64,000 nucleotides of DNA from positions 46,595-110,594 of the forward strand of contig NZ_JACSZV010000020.1 in NCBI RefSeq assembly GCF_014472415.1, in the 5' to 3' direction. This document shows, piece after piece, positions 28,256-39,133 of this stretch. The notes below the pieces were generated by a model. That model saw only the letters and a list, made by a program, of their open reading frames with translations. It ran no database searches and had not been told where the DNA came from. The position numbers and the translations under genes were made by a program. How positions within the stretch are numbered: the stretch's first letter is position 1; each line of letters starts with the position of its first letter. The DNA is from Pseudomonas sp. N40(2020). GTDB taxonomy: Bacteria; Pseudomonadota; Gammaproteobacteria; Pseudomonadales; Pseudomonadaceae.

Positions 28256-29058
28256 GGTGCAGCCATCCACAGCAATACGGCGAAGACTGGAATGGCCGCT
28301 GTCAGGCTATCGATGCGATCGAGCACGCCGCCATGACCCGGCAGCAGGTTGCTGCTGTCCTTGATACCGGACTGACGCTTGAACATGCTTTCGGTCAGGT
28401 CACCCACAACAGAGATGAACACGATCAGCGCAGCACCCATCAAGCCCTTGAGCAATTCAGCTACCGTCCAGTCACGCACCAGACCGACAATGGCGGTAAT
28501 CACCAGACTCAGCGCCAGACCACCGTACACACCTTCCCAGCTTTTACCCGGGCTGACTTGAGGGGCCAACTTGCGCTTGCCGAATGCACGACCAGAGAAG
28601 TAGGCGCCAATATCGGCACCCCAGACCAATACCATCACCGCCATGATCAGCCAGTTACCCAACGGGTACTGCTTGATCTGCACCAGACCTTGCCAGGCCG
28701 GCAGCAGAATCAATAGACCGATCACCAGTTTGGTGGCGGCACTGGACCAATGCTCGCTGGACTTCGGATAGGTCAGCACCAGATACGTCGCGACCGCCCA
28801 CCAAAGTACCGAAGCACCCAGCACCCAAGGCGCAAGGCCGGGCAGCACATACATGACGAACAACATCAACGCGACGACGGCAGCAAAACCGACGCGAAAC
28901 GATTGCGCGGTGAAGCCGGCCAGACGCGCCCATTCCCAGGCACCCAGACTTACGACCAGACCGATGAACAGCGCAAAACCGGAACCCTGGAGCAAGAAAA
29001 ACCCACACAGAGCAATCGGCAGCAGGATCAGCGCAGTGATGATTCGTTGTTTAAGCAT
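28252..29058 (-). CDS. cdsA: Phosphatidate cytidylyltransferase
   Basis: Integral membrane enzyme making CDP-diacylglycerol for all phospholipids. About eight hydrophobic segments are visible. The CDS signature is near the C-terminus ([20 protein letters not shown], then [15 protein letters not shown]). It is 268 aa. Its start shares one base with the uppS stop and its stop overlaps dxr. Confidence 0.95.
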   Translation of the reverse strand: MLKQRIITALILLPIALCGFFLLQGSGFALFIGLVVSLGAWEWARLAGFTAQSFRVGFAAVVALMLFVMYVLPGLAPWVLGASVLWWAVATYLVLTYPKSSEHWSSAATKLVIGLLILLPAWQGLVQIKQYPLGNWLIMAVMVLVWGADIGAYFSGRAFGKRKLAPQVSPGKSWEGVYGGLALSLVITAIVGLVRDWTVAELLKGLMGAALIVFISVVGDLTESMFKRQSGIKDSSNLLPGHGGVLDRIDSLTAAIPVFAVLLWMAAP

Positions 29059-29813
29059 TAAACCCGGGCTCCAGCTTCAACCTGTTCGCTCGTTTTACCG
29101 AAACGACGCTGGCGCGAAGCGAAATCGGCCAGCGCATTGCGCATGGCATCGTGTTTGAAGTCCGGCCAGAACAGGTCGGAGAAGTACAACTCGGCGTATG
29201 CCAGTTGCCACAGCAGGAAGTTACTGATGCGGTGCTCGCCACCGGTACGGATGCACAGATCCGGCAACGGCAAATCGCCGGTCGCCAGACAGGTTTGCAG
29301 CAGATCAGGGGTGATGTCTTCCGGGCGCAGATGCCCGGCCTGAACTTCACGCGCCAGGCGCTGCGCGGCTTGCGCGATATCCCACTGACCGCCGTAGTTG
29401 GCGGCGATCTGCAGGATAAAACGGTTGGCGCCCGCAGTCATCGCCTCGGCTTCGCGCATCGCGGTTTGAAGCTCCGGATGAAAGCGCGAGCGATCGCCAA
29501 TGATGCGCAGGCTGATGTTGTTATCGTTGAGACGCTTGGCCTCACGACGCAACGCCTTGAAGAACAGATCCATCAAGGCGCTGACCTCATCGGCCGGACG
29601 CTGCCAGTTTTCACTGGAAAAGGCGAAAAGGGTCAGTACCTCAACCTTGGCCTCAGCGCACACCTCGATTACAGCCCGTACAGCATCAACGCCCGCTTTA
29701 TGCCCGGCGACACCCGGCATAAAGCGTTTTTTCGCCCAGCGATTGTTGCCATCCATGATGATCGCGACATGGCGCGGCACCGCGGACGGCGCAGTCTGCT
29801 TGGTCTTGTCCAT
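29058..29813 (-). CDS. uppS: Undecaprenyl diphosphate synthase
   Basis: cis-Prenyltransferase making the C55 lipid carrier for peptidoglycan and LPS. The catalytic Asp lies in HVAIIMDGNNRWAKKR (near residue 21). Family motifs FAFSSENWQRP and DLCIRTGGEHRISNFLLWQ follow. It is 251 aa. It uses isoprenoid precursors made by the neighbouring MEP genes. Confidence 0.95.
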   Translation of the reverse strand: MDKTKQTAPSAVPRHVAIIMDGNNRWAKKRFMPGVAGHKAGVDAVRAVIEVCAEAKVEVLTLFAFSSENWQRPADEVSALMDLFFKALRREAKRLNDNNISLRIIGDRSRFHPELQTAMREAEAMTAGANRFILQIAANYGGQWDIAQAAQRLAREVQAGHLRPEDITPDLLQTCLATGDLPLPDLCIRTGGEHRISNFLLWQLAYAELYFSDLFWPDFKHDAMRNALADFASRQRRFGKTSEQVEAGARV

Positions 29814-29827
29814 TAAAAGCTCGACCC

Positions 29828-30385
29828 TTATACGGCCATCAAGTCCGCTTCTTTTTGCTTGGTGGCTGCGTCGATATCAGCCTCAGCCTTGTCAGTCAGC
29901 TTCTGAATGTCCGCAGCAGCACGACGCTCTTCGTCTTCGCTGATCTCCTTGTCCTTGACCAGCTTCTTCAACTCACCCAAGGCATCACGACGAATGTTGC
30001 GCACGGCAACACGAGCGTCTTCAGCTGCACTGCGCGCCTGCTTGGTAAACCCCTTACGGGTTTCTTCGGTCAGGGCAGGCATGGAGATCAGCAGCAACTC
30101 GCCCAGGTTGGTCGGGTTGAGGTTCAGGCCGGCACTCTGGATTGCCTTGTCGACTGCCGCGAGCATGTTGCGCTCAAACGCCACGACTTGCAGGGTGCGC
30201 GAGTCTTTTACAGTGATATTGGCTACTTGAGTGATGGAGGTGTCTGCGCCGTAGTACGGCACCATCACGCTGCCCAGGATGCTTGGGTGTGCCTTGCCGG
30301 TGCGAATCTGACCGAATGCATGGGACAGGGAATCCAGGGACTTCTGCATGCGCTCTTGAGCGTCTTTCTTGATTTCATTGATCAT
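29828..30385 (-). CDS. frr: Ribosome recycling factor
   Basis: Releases post-termination ribosomes together with EF-G. The whole 185-aa protein matches the family ([20 protein letters not shown] at the N-terminus, [20 protein letters not shown] towards the end). ATG at 30385 is chosen because it overlaps the pyrH stop by 4 nt (ATGA) and follows GAGGAAGG. It belongs to the rpsB-tsf-pyrH-frr block. Confidence 0.96.
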   Translation of the reverse strand: MINEIKKDAQERMQKSLDSLSHAFGQIRTGKAHPSILGSVMVPYYGADTSITQVANITVKDSRTLQVVAFERNMLAAVDKAIQSAGLNLNPTNLGELLLISMPALTEETRKGFTKQARSAAEDARVAVRNIRRDALGELKKLVKDKEISEDEERRAAADIQKLTDKAEADIDAATKQKEADLMAV

Positions 30386-31125
30386 TGTTGGCCTTCCTCG
30401 ATCAGGGTTCCTTCTGCGCCGCCGTGAACAATGTTCAGCAGGGCACCAGGCTTGTTCATGTTGAATACGCGCAGCGGCATCTTGTGGTCGCGGCACAGAC
30501 AAATAGCAGTCAGATCCATTACACCCAGCTTGCGATCCAGCACTTCATCATATGTCAGATGATCGAACTTCTCGGCATGCGGGTCTTTGAACGGATCTGC
30601 AGTGTAGACGCCATCGACCTTGGTCGCCTTGAGCACAACATCGGCATCGATTTCGATTGCACGCAGGCAGGCTGCCGAATCCGTGGTGAAGAACGGATTG
30701 CCGGTACCGGCCGCGAAAATCACGACATCTTTGGAGTTCAGATGGCGCATGGCTTTGCGGCGATCATAGTGATCGGTCACGCCAACCATGGAAATGGCCG
30801 ACATCACGATGGCCGAGATATTGGCACGCTCCAGCGCGTCGCGCATGGCCAGAGCGTTCATCACAGTGGCCAGCATGCCCATGTGGTCGCCTGTCACCCG
30901 ATCCATACCGGCTTTGCTCAAGGCTTCGCCACGGAACAGATTGCCACCGCCGATCACCAGACCGACCTGAACGCCGATGCCGACCAGTTGGCCGACTTCA
31001 AGCGCCATGCGATCCAGCACCTTTGGATCGATCCCGAACTCTTCCGACCCCATCAGGGCCTCGCCGCTAAGCTTGAGTAGAATGCGTTTATAGCGAGCCT
31101 GATAACCACTGCCCTGCTGAGCCAT
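30382..31125 (-). CDS. pyrH: UMP kinase
   Basis: Hexameric amino-acid-kinase-fold enzyme phosphorylating UMP to UDP. The N-terminal phosphate-binding segment is [14 protein letters not shown], with [10 protein letters not shown] and [20 protein letters not shown] following. It is 247 aa. It overlaps frr by 4 nt and lies downstream of tsf. Confidence 0.96.
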   Translation of the reverse strand: MAQQGSGYQARYKRILLKLSGEALMGSEEFGIDPKVLDRMALEVGQLVGIGVQVGLVIGGGNLFRGEALSKAGMDRVTGDHMGMLATVMNALAMRDALERANISAIVMSAISMVGVTDHYDRRKAMRHLNSKDVVIFAAGTGNPFFTTDSAACLRAIEIDADVVLKATKVDGVYTADPFKDPHAEKFDHLTYDEVLDRKLGVMDLTAICLCRDHKMPLRVFNMNKPGALLNIVHGGAEGTLIEEGQQ

Positions 31126-31275
31126 TGCGAATCTCTCCTGCGGCGTATTTAAAATTCTTTGCGAGCTGTTTACAGCTGGCGTTCACTCTAGCTTGGCGCT
31201 GCTTCAGCGCCATCGGAACATGGCTTTGTAAGTCAGTTCCAAGTGGAAACCAATAAAAATTGGCTACCCCATCTG

Positions 31276-31310
31276 AAAAGAGGCTGCGCGCGTGAGCGGG
31301 CAGCCTCTTT
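31276..31310 (-). terminator. Rho-independent terminator after tsf
   Basis: AGAGGCTGC and GCAGCCTCTTT form an inverted repeat around a GC-rich loop. On the minus strand the stem is followed by a TTTT run. It lies about 20 bp beyond the tsf stop, separating tsf from pyrH. Confidence 0.8.
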
Positions 31311-31332
31311 CGGGCGACAGTTGAAAACTGTC

Positions 31333-32196
31333 TTATTGCTTGGCGGCAGCCAGCTGGGCAGCAACTTCTTCAGCGAAGTTGTCGACCGGCTTCTCGATGC
31401 CTTCGCCTACTTTGAAGTAGGTGAAGGAAACGATTTCAGCACCCGCTTTCTTGGCCAGCTCGCCAACCTTGATTTCAGGGTTCTTGACGAACGCCTGCTC
31501 AACCAGGCTTGCTTCTGCCAGGAACTTGCTGATACGGCCTTTGACCATATTTTCAACAATGTTTTCTGGCTTGCCTTTGATTTTTTCTTCGTTCAGCTGC
31601 AGGAACACAGCTTTCTCGCGCTCGATAGCTTCAGCCGAAACTTCCGATGGCAGCAGGAACTCAGGGTTGCTTGCCGCTACGTGCATCGCGATGTCTTTGG
31701 CCAGCTCAACGTCACCGCCTTTCAGAACAACAGCTACGCCGATTTTGTTGCCGTGCAGGTAACCACCAACAACATCACCTTCAACGCGAGTCAGGCGACG
31801 GATGTTGACGTTTTCGCCAACCTTGCCGACCAGTACCAGGCGATCAGCTTCTTGAGCTTCGATCAGCGGAGCAACATCAGTCAGCTTGTCGGCGAACGCT
31901 TTTTCAACGCTTGCAGCAACAAATGCCTTGAAGTCGTCCTGCAGAGCCAGGAAGTCAGTCTGCGAGTTCACTTCCAGCAGAACGGCGGATTTGCCGTCTT
32001 CTTTCAGCGCGATGGCACCTTCAGCAGCTACGTTACCTGCTTTCTTGGCAGCCTTGATCGCGCCCGAAGCACGCATGTCATCAATGGCTTTTTCGATGTC
32101 GCCGTCAGCCTTTTCCAGGGCTTTCTTGCAATCCATCATGCCTTCGCCGGTACGCTCGCGCAGTTCTTTAACCAACGCCGCAGTAATTGCTGCCAT
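31333..32196 (-). CDS. tsf: Elongation factor Ts
   Basis: Guanine nucleotide exchange factor for EF-Tu. The N-terminal UBA-like domain (MAAITAALVKELRERTGEGM) and the following MDCKKALE segment are diagnostic, as is the TDF motif (NSQTDFLALQDDF). ATG at 32196 gives 287 aa and is preceded by GAGGAAT; an in-frame start 11 codons upstream is unlikely. It follows rpsB. Confidence 0.96.
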   Translation of the reverse strand: MAAITAALVKELRERTGEGMMDCKKALEKADGDIEKAIDDMRASGAIKAAKKAGNVAAEGAIALKEDGKSAVLLEVNSQTDFLALQDDFKAFVAASVEKAFADKLTDVAPLIEAQEADRLVLVGKVGENVNIRRLTRVEGDVVGGYLHGNKIGVAVVLKGGDVELAKDIAMHVAASNPEFLLPSEVSAEAIEREKAVFLQLNEEKIKGKPENIVENMVKGRISKFLAEASLVEQAFVKNPEIKVGELAKKAGAEIVSFTYFKVGEGIEKPVDNFAEEVAAQLAAAKQ

Positions 32197-32335
32197 TTTC
32201 AAATTCCTCTTGGATAGGTTTTCAACCATTCCACCCGATCGAACGGGCGTTCAATTCTTCCCGAATCACCCTTGTTAGCCGCTGCACGTTACAGATGCTG
32301 TAGCTGCGCTGTTAACAAATGGTTTTCGAGGTGGC

Positions 32336-32360
32336 AAAAAGGGGGCCAAGCCCCCTTTTT
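32336..32360 (-). terminator. Rho-independent terminator after rpsB
   Basis: AAAAAGGGGG, a 5-nt loop and CCCCCTTTTT make a symmetric terminator that would work on either strand. It lies about 29 bp past the rpsB stop and may set the rpsB to tsf read-through ratio. Confidence 0.85.
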
Positions 32361-32388
32361 GCTTACTGAGTCAACGCCAGGGCGTCAA

Positions 32389-33126
32389 TTACTCAGCTGC
32401 AGCCTGAGTTTCTTCAGCTGCGAATTCTACAGTGCCGCCGGAAACATTGTTGCGACCACGGATAACTGCGTCAGCCATCGAACCCATGTACAGCTGGATA
32501 GCGCGGATTGCGTCATCGTTGCCTGGGATGATGTAGTCAACGCCTTCCGGGCTGCTGTTGGTATCGACAACGCCGATAACCGGGATGCCCAGCTTGTTGG
32601 CTTCGGTGATCGCGATGCGCTCGTGGTCAACGTCGATCACGAACAGTGCGTCTGGCAGACCGCCCATGTCCTTGATGCCGCCCAGCGAACGATCCAGCTT
32701 CTCAAGATCACGGGTGCGCATCAGCGCTTCTTTCTTGGTCAGCTTGGCGAAAGTACCGTCTTCGGCCTGAACTTCAAGGTCACGCAGACGCTTGATGGAA
32801 GCACGAATGGTTTTGAAGTTGGTCAGCATGCCGCCCAACCAGCGGTGATCGACGTACGGCGAACCGCAACGTGCTGCTTCTTCAGCAACGATCTTGCCAG
32901 CGGAACGCTTGGTGCCGACGAACAGAATCTTGTTTTTGCCCTGGGCCAGACGCTCTACGAAAGTCAGAGCTTCGTTGAACATTGGCAGGGTTTTTTCAAG
33001 GTTGATGATGTGAATCTTGTTACGCGCGCCGAAAATGTACTTACCCATTTTCGGGTTCCAGTAACGGGTTTGGTGACCGAAGTGCACACCGGCCTTCAGC
33101 ATATCGCGCATATTGACTTGGGACAT
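32389..33126 (-). CDS. rpsB: 30S ribosomal protein S2
   Basis: Small-subunit ribosomal protein. The 245-aa sequence has both S2 signatures: N-terminal [20 protein letters not shown] and [20 protein letters not shown]. The roughly 370-bp region between rpsB and the divergent map gene holds both promoters. In gammaproteobacteria the rpsB leader is often autoregulated by S2; no leader structure was confirmed here. Confidence 0.97.
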   Translation of the reverse strand: MSQVNMRDMLKAGVHFGHQTRYWNPKMGKYIFGARNKIHIINLEKTLPMFNEALTFVERLAQGKNKILFVGTKRSAGKIVAEEAARCGSPYVDHRWLGGMLTNFKTIRASIKRLRDLEVQAEDGTFAKLTKKEALMRTRDLEKLDRSLGGIKDMGGLPDALFVIDVDHERIAITEANKLGIPVIGVVDTNSSPEGVDYIIPGNDDAIRAIQLYMGSMADAVIRGRNNVSGGTVEFAAEETQAAAE

Positions 33127-33499
33127 GATAGTTCCTTAATAAGTCGGGTTTGGCCTCCACGTATCCCAATGACCAACCAGTGGCTTAAAGCCAAAAGCAC
33201 CCAGGTCATCGTGTCGACACGTGTGTGGATTTAAGCTTTTCGGGGTATCCCCGGAAAGCGGCGCATTTTATACCACAGGGTGCGCAGAAACGGAACCCGA
33301 AATCTGTAATCACACCAAGGACATGGGCGCAGCCCCCTTGGAATCGACTCGGCGCGCACCATTGTATAGAGAGAAGCGATGCAGGCAGGCGCGGGTTTGC
33401 TCCTTTCGTCTGTTAGAATCGCGTTTTTCAGGGTCGCAAAACGAACACCTGCCGCCCTATCCGTATCAGCAAGCGCCGCCGAGCGCAGAGAGAGCCTGT

Positions 33500-34282
33500 A
33501 TGACCGTCAACCTCAAAACCCCCGAGGACATCGCTGGCATGCGTGTCGCCGGCAAACTGGCCGCCGATGTGCTGGAAATGATTGCCGAACATGTAAAACC
33601 GGGCGTCACCACCGATCAACTGAACCAGATCTGCCACGACTATATCGTCAACGAGCAGCAGGCCATCCCTGCCCCACTCAACTACAAGGGCTACCCGAAG
33701 TCGATCTGCACCTCGATCAACCACGTGGTCTGCCACGGCATCCCGAATGACAAGCCGCTGAAAAACGGCGACACCCTGAACATTGACGTCACGGTGATCA
33801 AGGACGGTTACCACGGCGATACCAGCCGCATGTTCCATGTCGGCGAAGTGCCGGTCTGGGCCGAGCGCCTGTCGCAGATCACTCAGGAATGCATGTACAA
33901 GGCGATCGAGATCGTCAAACCTGGCTGCCGTCTGGGCGACATCGGTGAAGTCATCCAGAAGCACGCAGAAAAGAACGGCTTCTCGGTGGTTCGCGAGTTC
34001 TGCGGCCACGGCATCGGCAAGGTGTTCCACGAAGAGCCGCAGATCCTGCACTACGGCCGCGCTGGCACCGGCATGGAACTGAAGGCCGGCATGACCTTCA
34101 CCATCGAGCCGATGATCAACCAGGGCAAGGCCGACACCAAAGTACTGGGCGACGGCTGGACCGCGATCACCAAGGATCGCAAGCTCTCGGCCCAGTGGGA
34201 ACACACTTTGCTGGTCACCGACACTGGCTACGAGATCTTCACCTTGCGCGCCGACGACACCATTCCCCGCGTCTCGGCCTGA
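33500..34282 (+). CDS. map: Type I methionine aminopeptidase
   Basis: Removes the N-terminal Met from nascent proteins. The pita-bread-fold metal ligands are visible: Asp in NIDVTVIKDGYHGDTSRMF (two), His in CGHGIGKVFHEEP, Glu in TIEPMINQG, and the final Glu in AQWEHTLLVTD. ATG at 33500 gives 260 aa. It is transcribed away from rpsB and is followed 40 bp later by glnD, the usual pseudomonad order. Confidence 0.96.
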   Translation: MTVNLKTPEDIAGMRVAGKLAADVLEMIAEHVKPGVTTDQLNQICHDYIVNEQQAIPAPLNYKGYPKSICTSINHVVCHGIPNDKPLKNGDTLNIDVTVIKDGYHGDTSRMFHVGEVPVWAERLSQITQECMYKAIEIVKPGCRLGDIGEVIQKHAEKNGFSVVREFCGHGIGKVFHEEPQILHYGRAGTGMELKAGMTFTIEPMINQGKADTKVLGDGWTAITKDRKLSAQWEHTLLVTDTGYEIFTLRADDTIPRVSA

Positions 34283-34322
34283 TCCCAAAAACGCTCCCAG
34301 CCTATAGAAGGAAAGCCAATCG

Positions 34323-37025
34323 ATGCCGCAGGTGGATCCCGAACTCTTCGACCGCGGCCAGTTCCAGGCTGAACTGGCCCTGAAAGCGAGCCCTATCGCG
34401 GCGTTCAAGAAGGCGATCCGCCAGGCCCGCGAAGTGCTCGATGCGCGCTTTCGCAGCGGCCGCGATATACGCCGGCTGATCGAAGACCGCGCCTGGTTCG
34501 TCGACAACATCCTGCAAAAGGCCTGGGAGCAGTTCAACTGGAGCGAAGACGCCGACATCGCGCTGGTCGCGGTCGGCGGTTATGGCCGTGGTGAATTGCA
34601 CCCCTACTCCGACATCGATTTGCTGATCCTGCTGGACAGTGCCGATCACGAAGTTTTCCGCGATTCCATCGAGCGTTTTCTCACCTTGCTGTGGGATATA
34701 GGCCTGGAAGTCGGTCAGAGCGTTCGTTCGGTGGATGAGTGCGCCCAAGAGGCGCGCGCCGATCTGACCGTCGTCACCAATCTCATGGAAAGCCGCACCA
34801 TCTGCGGCCCCGAGCGTTTGCGCCAACGCATGCTCGAAGTCACCAGCACTGCCCACATGTGGCCGGCCAAGGAGTTCTTCCTGGCCAAACGCGCCGAGCA
34901 GAAGGCTCGCCACCACAAGTACAACGACACCGAATACAACCTGGAGCCCAACGTCAAAGGCTCGCCCGGCGGGCTACGGGATATTCAGACGATTCTGTGG
35001 GTTGCCCGTCGTCAGTACGGCACCCTGAACCTGCGCGCCCTTGCCGGCGAAGGCTTTTTGGTCGAGAGCGAAAACGCCCTGCTCGCTTCCTCCCAGGAAT
35101 TCCTCTGGAAAGTGCGCTACGCCCTGCACATGCTCGCCGGCCGCTCCGAAGACCGCTTATTGTTCGATCATCAACGCACCATTGCCGGGCTACTCGGTTT
35201 TGAAGGCGACGACGCCAAGCAGGCTGTCGAAAACTTCATGCAGCAGTACTTTCGCGTGGTGATGAGCATCGCCCAGCTCAGCGACCTGATCATCCAGCAT
35301 TTCGAGGAAGTCATCCTCGCCCCGGAAGACGAAGCGCCGCCCCATCCGATCAACTCGCGCTTCCAGTTGCACGACGGCTATATCGAAGCACGCAACGACA
35401 ACGTGTTCCGCCGCACGCCGTTCGCCATGCTCGAGATTTTCGTGCTGATGGCTCAGCAGCCGGAAATCAAAGGCGTGCGCGCCGATACCATTCGTTTGCT
35501 GCGCGAGCACCGGCACCTGATCGACGACAACTTCCGCAACGACATCCGCAATACCAGCCTGTTTATCGAGCTGTTCAAGTGCAAGATCGGCATCCACCGC
35601 AACCTGCGAAGGATGAACCGTTACGGCATTCTCGGGCGCTATCTGCCGGAGTTCGGCTTTATCGTCGGGCAGATGCAACACGACCTGTTCCACATCTATA
35701 CGGTCGACGCGCACACCCTGAACCTGATCAAGCACCTGCGTAAGTTGCAGTACACCCAGGTATCGGAAAAATTCCCGCTGGCCAGCAAGCTTATGGGCAA
35801 GTTGCCCAAACCCGAGCTGATCTACCTCGCCGGCCTGTACCACGACATTGGCAAAGGCCGGCATGGCGATCACTCGGAGATCGGCGCAGTCGATGCCGAG
35901 GCGTTTTGCCAGCGTCATCAGTTGCCGGTGTGGGACAGCCGCCTGATCGTCTGGCTGGTGCAAAACCATCTGGTGATGTCGACCACCGCCCAGCGCAAGG
36001 ACTTGTCCGACCCGCAGGTAATCCACGATTTCGCCCAGGCGGTCGGCGATGAAACCCGCCTCGACTACCTGTACGTGCTGACTGTGGCCGACATCAACGC
36101 GACGAACCCGACGCTGTGGAATTCCTGGCGCGCCAGCCTCTTGCGCCAGCTCTACACCGAGACCAAACGCGCCTTGCGCCGCGGCCTGGAAAACCCGGTG
36201 GATCGCGAAGAGCAGATCCGCCAGACCCAAAGTGCAGCGCTGGACATTCTTGTGCGCGGCGGCACCGATCCAGACGCCGTCGAGCAGTTGTGGGGGCAGT
36301 TGGGCGATGACTACTTCCTGCGTCACACAGCCGGCGATGTAGCCTGGCACAGCGACGCCATACTCCAGCAGCCAGCCGATGGCGGGCCGTTGGTGTTGAT
36401 CAAGGAAACCACCCAGCGTGAATTCGAGGGCGGTACGCAGATCTTCATTTATGCACCGGATCAGCACGACTTCTTCGCTGTGACTGTGGCGGCAATGGAT
36501 CAGCTCAACTTGAACATTCACGATGCTCGGGTCATCACGTCCAGCAGCCAGTTCACCCTCGATACCTACATAGTGCTCGACAACGACGGTGAATCCATCG
36601 GCGACAACCCGGCACGGATCAAGCAGATCCGCGAGGGCCTGACCGAAGCCCTGCGCAACCCCGACGACTACCCGACGATCATTCAGCGCCGGGTGCCGCG
36701 CCAGCTCAAGCATTTTGCCTTTGCGCCACAAGTGACGATTCACAACGACGCCCAGCGTCCGGTGACGGTTCTGGAACTGACCGCACCCGACCGTCCAGGC
36801 CTGTTGGCGCGGATCGGTGGAATTTTCCTGGAGTTCGATCTGTCGCTGCAGAACGCCAAAATTGCCACCTTGGGCGAACGGGTAGAGGACGTATTCTTCA
36901 TCACCGACGCGCACAACCAGCCGCTGTCCGATCCCCTGCTGTGCAGCCGTTTGCAGGATGCGATCGTCGAGCAACTGAGCGTCAATCAGGAACCCGATAT
37001 CAAGCTTTCGCGCATCAGTATCTGA
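34323..37025 (+). CDS. glnD: [Protein-PII] uridylyltransferase/uridylyl-removing enzyme
   Basis: Bifunctional nitrogen sensor that uridylylates or deuridylylates PII in response to glutamine. The nucleotidyltransferase motif [19 protein letters not shown] is near residue 90. A central HD domain contains [17 protein letters not shown]. Two C-terminal ACT domains follow (one near 710-790, the second from [19 protein letters not shown]). It is 900 aa, full length. Confidence 0.96.
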   Translation: MPQVDPELFDRGQFQAELALKASPIAAFKKAIRQAREVLDARFRSGRDIRRLIEDRAWFVDNILQKAWEQFNWSEDADIALVAVGGYGRGELHPYSDIDLLILLDSADHEVFRDSIERFLTLLWDIGLEVGQSVRSVDECAQEARADLTVVTNLMESRTICGPERLRQRMLEVTSTAHMWPAKEFFLAKRAEQKARHHKYNDTEYNLEPNVKGSPGGLRDIQTILWVARRQYGTLNLRALAGEGFLVESENALLASSQEFLWKVRYALHMLAGRSEDRLLFDHQRTIAGLLGFEGDDAKQAVENFMQQYFRVVMSIAQLSDLIIQHFEEVILAPEDEAPPHPINSRFQLHDGYIEARNDNVFRRTPFAMLEIFVLMAQQPEIKGVRADTIRLLREHRHLIDDNFRNDIRNTSLFIELFKCKIGIHRNLRRMNRYGILGRYLPEFGFIVGQMQHDLFHIYTVDAHTLNLIKHLRKLQYTQVSEKFPLASKLMGKLPKPELIYLAGLYHDIGKGRHGDHSEIGAVDAEAFCQRHQLPVWDSRLIVWLVQNHLVMSTTAQRKDLSDPQVIHDFAQAVGDETRLDYLYVLTVADINATNPTLWNSWRASLLRQLYTETKRALRRGLENPVDREEQIRQTQSAALDILVRGGTDPDAVEQLWGQLGDDYFLRHTAGDVAWHSDAILQQPADGGPLVLIKETTQREFEGGTQIFIYAPDQHDFFAVTVAAMDQLNLNIHDARVITSSSQFTLDTYIVLDNDGESIGDNPARIKQIREGLTEALRNPDDYPTIIQRRVPRQLKHFAFAPQVTIHNDAQRPVTVLELTAPDRPGLLARIGGIFLEFDLSLQNAKIATLGERVEDVFFITDAHNQPLSDPLLCSRLQDAIVEQLSVNQEPDIKLSRISI

Positions 37026-37069
37026 CTGCGCGCCCGGATTAACCTGCTTTGCAATGAGACCCCGTACAA

Positions 37070-38269
37070 ATGAACAACGCTCTGAAACAGCTCCAGCCCT
37101 ACCCGTTCGAGAAGCTCCGCGCCCTGCTCGGTACCGTCACGCCGAACCCGGACAAGCGCCCGATCGCCCTGTCGATCGGCGAGCCGAAACACCGCTCCCC
37201 AAGCTTTGTCGCCGAGGCGCTGGCAAACAGTCTGGATCAGATGGCGGTATACCCGACCACCCTTGGCATTCCCGCCCTGCGCGAAGCCATCGCTGGCTGG
37301 TGCGAGCGCCGCTTTGGCGTACCGAGCGGCTGGATCGACCCGGCCCGTAACGTGCTGCCGGTCAACGGCACACGTGAAGCGTTATTCGCGTTCACCCAGA
37401 CCGTGGTCAACCGTGGGGACGATGCGCTGGTGGTCAGCCCGAACCCGTTCTATCAGATCTACGAAGGCGCCGCGTTCCTCGCGGGGGCCAAGCCGCATTA
37501 CCTGCCGTGCCTGGATGAAAACGGCTTCAACCCTGACTTCGATGCAGTTTCGCCAGATATCTGGAAGCGCTGCCAGATCCTGTTTCTGTGCTCGCCGGGT
37601 AACCCGACCGGCGCGCTGATCCCGGTCGACACCCTGAAAAAACTCATCGCCCTGGCCGACGAATACGACTTCGTCATTGCCGCCGACGAGTGCTACAGCG
37701 AGTTGTACTTCGACGAACAGACCCCGCCGCCGGGTCTGCTCACTGCCTGCGTTGAACTGGGCCGCAAGGACTTCAAACGCTGCGTGGTTTTCCACAGTCT
37801 GTCCAAGCGCTCCAACCTGCCGGGGTTGCGTTCGGGTTTCGTTGCCGGTGATGCAGACATTCTCAAGGGCTTCCTGCTGTATCGCACCTACCACGGCTGC
37901 GCGATGCCGGTACAAACCCAGTTGGCCAGCGTCGCCGCGTGGAACGACGAAGTACACGTGCGTGCCAACCGCGCGCTGTATCGCGAGAAGTTCGATGCAG
38001 TGCTGGAAATCCTCAGCCCGGTGATGGACGTGCAGCGCCCCGACGGCAGCTTCTACTTGTGGCCGAATGTTGAAGGCGACGACGCAGCTTTCTGCCGCGA
38101 CCTGTTCGCCGAAGAACACGTCACCGTGGTGCCGGGCTCGTACTTGTCCCGCGACGTATATGGCGTCAATCCGGGTGCTGGTCGCGTGCGGATGGCGTTG
38201 GTCGCGCCGTTGGCTGAATGTGTCGAGGCCGCCGAACGAATTCGTGCCTTTATTACCTCGAAACAGTAA
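37070..38269 (+). CDS. dapC: N-succinyldiaminopimelate aminotransferase
   Basis: PLP-dependent class I/II aminotransferase of lysine and meso-DAP synthesis. The Schiff-base lysine is K246 in HSLSKRSNLPGLR. SPGNPTGALIP and AADECYSELYF bind PLP. It is 399 aa. Adjacency to glnD is typical of Pseudomonas dapC, which supports this over a general aspartate aminotransferase. Confidence 0.92.
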   Translation: MNNALKQLQPYPFEKLRALLGTVTPNPDKRPIALSIGEPKHRSPSFVAEALANSLDQMAVYPTTLGIPALREAIAGWCERRFGVPSGWIDPARNVLPVNGTREALFAFTQTVVNRGDDALVVSPNPFYQIYEGAAFLAGAKPHYLPCLDENGFNPDFDAVSPDIWKRCQILFLCSPGNPTGALIPVDTLKKLIALADEYDFVIAADECYSELYFDEQTPPPGLLTACVELGRKDFKRCVVFHSLSKRSNLPGLRSGFVAGDADILKGFLLYRTYHGCAMPVQTQLASVAAWNDEVHVRANRALYREKFDAVLEILSPVMDVQRPDGSFYLWPNVEGDDAAFCRDLFAEEHVTVVPGSYLSRDVYGVNPGAGRVRMALVAPLAECVEAAERIRAFITSKQ

Positions 38270-38276
38270 ACAAATG

Positions 38277-38310
38277 AGTCCCGCACTGCGCAATGCAGTT
38301 GCGGGACTTT
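38277..38310 (+). terminator. Rho-independent terminator after dapC
   Basis: AGTCCCGCA and TGCGGGACT form a 9-bp stem about a loop that itself contains an inverted repeat, followed by TTTCATT. It lies 8 bp after the dapC stop. Confidence 0.75.
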
Positions 38311-38434
38311 CATTAATCATCAAGTAACAATGCCGACCCACCTTTCGGCTTTACAACCCTGCCTTGAGTCTCTTTAATCCAGGCACTTTCTACCCAAGGA
38401 CGAGGTAGATTTCTTAATGACAGGGAGATCAATC

Positions 38435-39112
38435 ATGCACCCCCGCTACTTAGTCAGAACAATAACACCTGCAACAACAACCACTGACAGCGTGCGCAAA
38501 AAGCGCTCCGTGGTTTTTCAGGATGCATTGTGGGAACAGGCTTCAACAATCACTGTTGCATTTACACACACCGTGCCCGATGAACTCGCGTTTCGAATCG
38601 AGGCCATCATTCGACGCTGGGATCCGCACCACAACCTTGCGCTCGACTTTGTGCAAGGTCATACAGCCGACATCCGGATTTATCTGGGTGGTGTTCACAA
38701 CAACTCCTTCCTGGGCTCGGAGGCGCTGGCTGCGGAGCAAGATGAGCCCACTCTTTGCATCGCGGTATTACCAGAAGATCCGATGTTTGAAGCGACATTA
38801 CTTCATGAGTTCGGCCATGCACTGGGCCTGGATCATGAACATTTGCACCCCGACGCCAATATTCCGTGGAACAAGGAAAGGGTTTACGACTACTACAAAC
38901 AAGTAGCCGGATGGGACAAAGGCGAAGTGGATCGTTTCATGTTCGAAGCACCAAAACACCCTGACCTGTTTCTGGGCACCTATGACAAATTTTCCATCAT
39001 GCATTATGACGTACCCGATTTTCTAACCGACGGTCACTGGCAACTGGCCAGAAACCTGAAAATCAGCGAGCAAGATAAAGTCAATATGCGGACTATCTAT
39101 CCACCCCTATAA
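38435..39112 (+). CDS. Astacin-like (M12A) zinc metallopeptidase
   Basis: Metzincin protease of unknown substrate. The zinc motif HEFGHALGLDHEH has ligands at about residues 124, 128 and 134, with the catalytic Glu at 125. The Met-turn SIMHYDVPDF follows near 190. These two motifs together are typical of astacins. ATG at 38435 is chosen because AGGGAG precedes it; an ATG six codons upstream is possible. No N-terminal signal peptide is evident, so an intracellular enzyme or a non-Sec substrate is likely. It converges with the antiporter remnant. Confidence 0.8.
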   Translation: MHPRYLVRTITPATTTTDSVRKKRSVVFQDALWEQASTITVAFTHTVPDELAFRIEAIIRRWDPHHNLALDFVQGHTADIRIYLGGVHNNSFLGSEALAAEQDEPTLCIAVLPEDPMFEATLLHEFGHALGLDHEHLHPDANIPWNKERVYDYYKQVAGWDKGEVDRFMFEAPKHPDLFLGTYDKFSIMHYDVPDFLTDGHWQLARNLKISEQDKVNMRTIYPPL

Positions 39113-39133
39113 CAGTTTGCACGCCACATTTAC

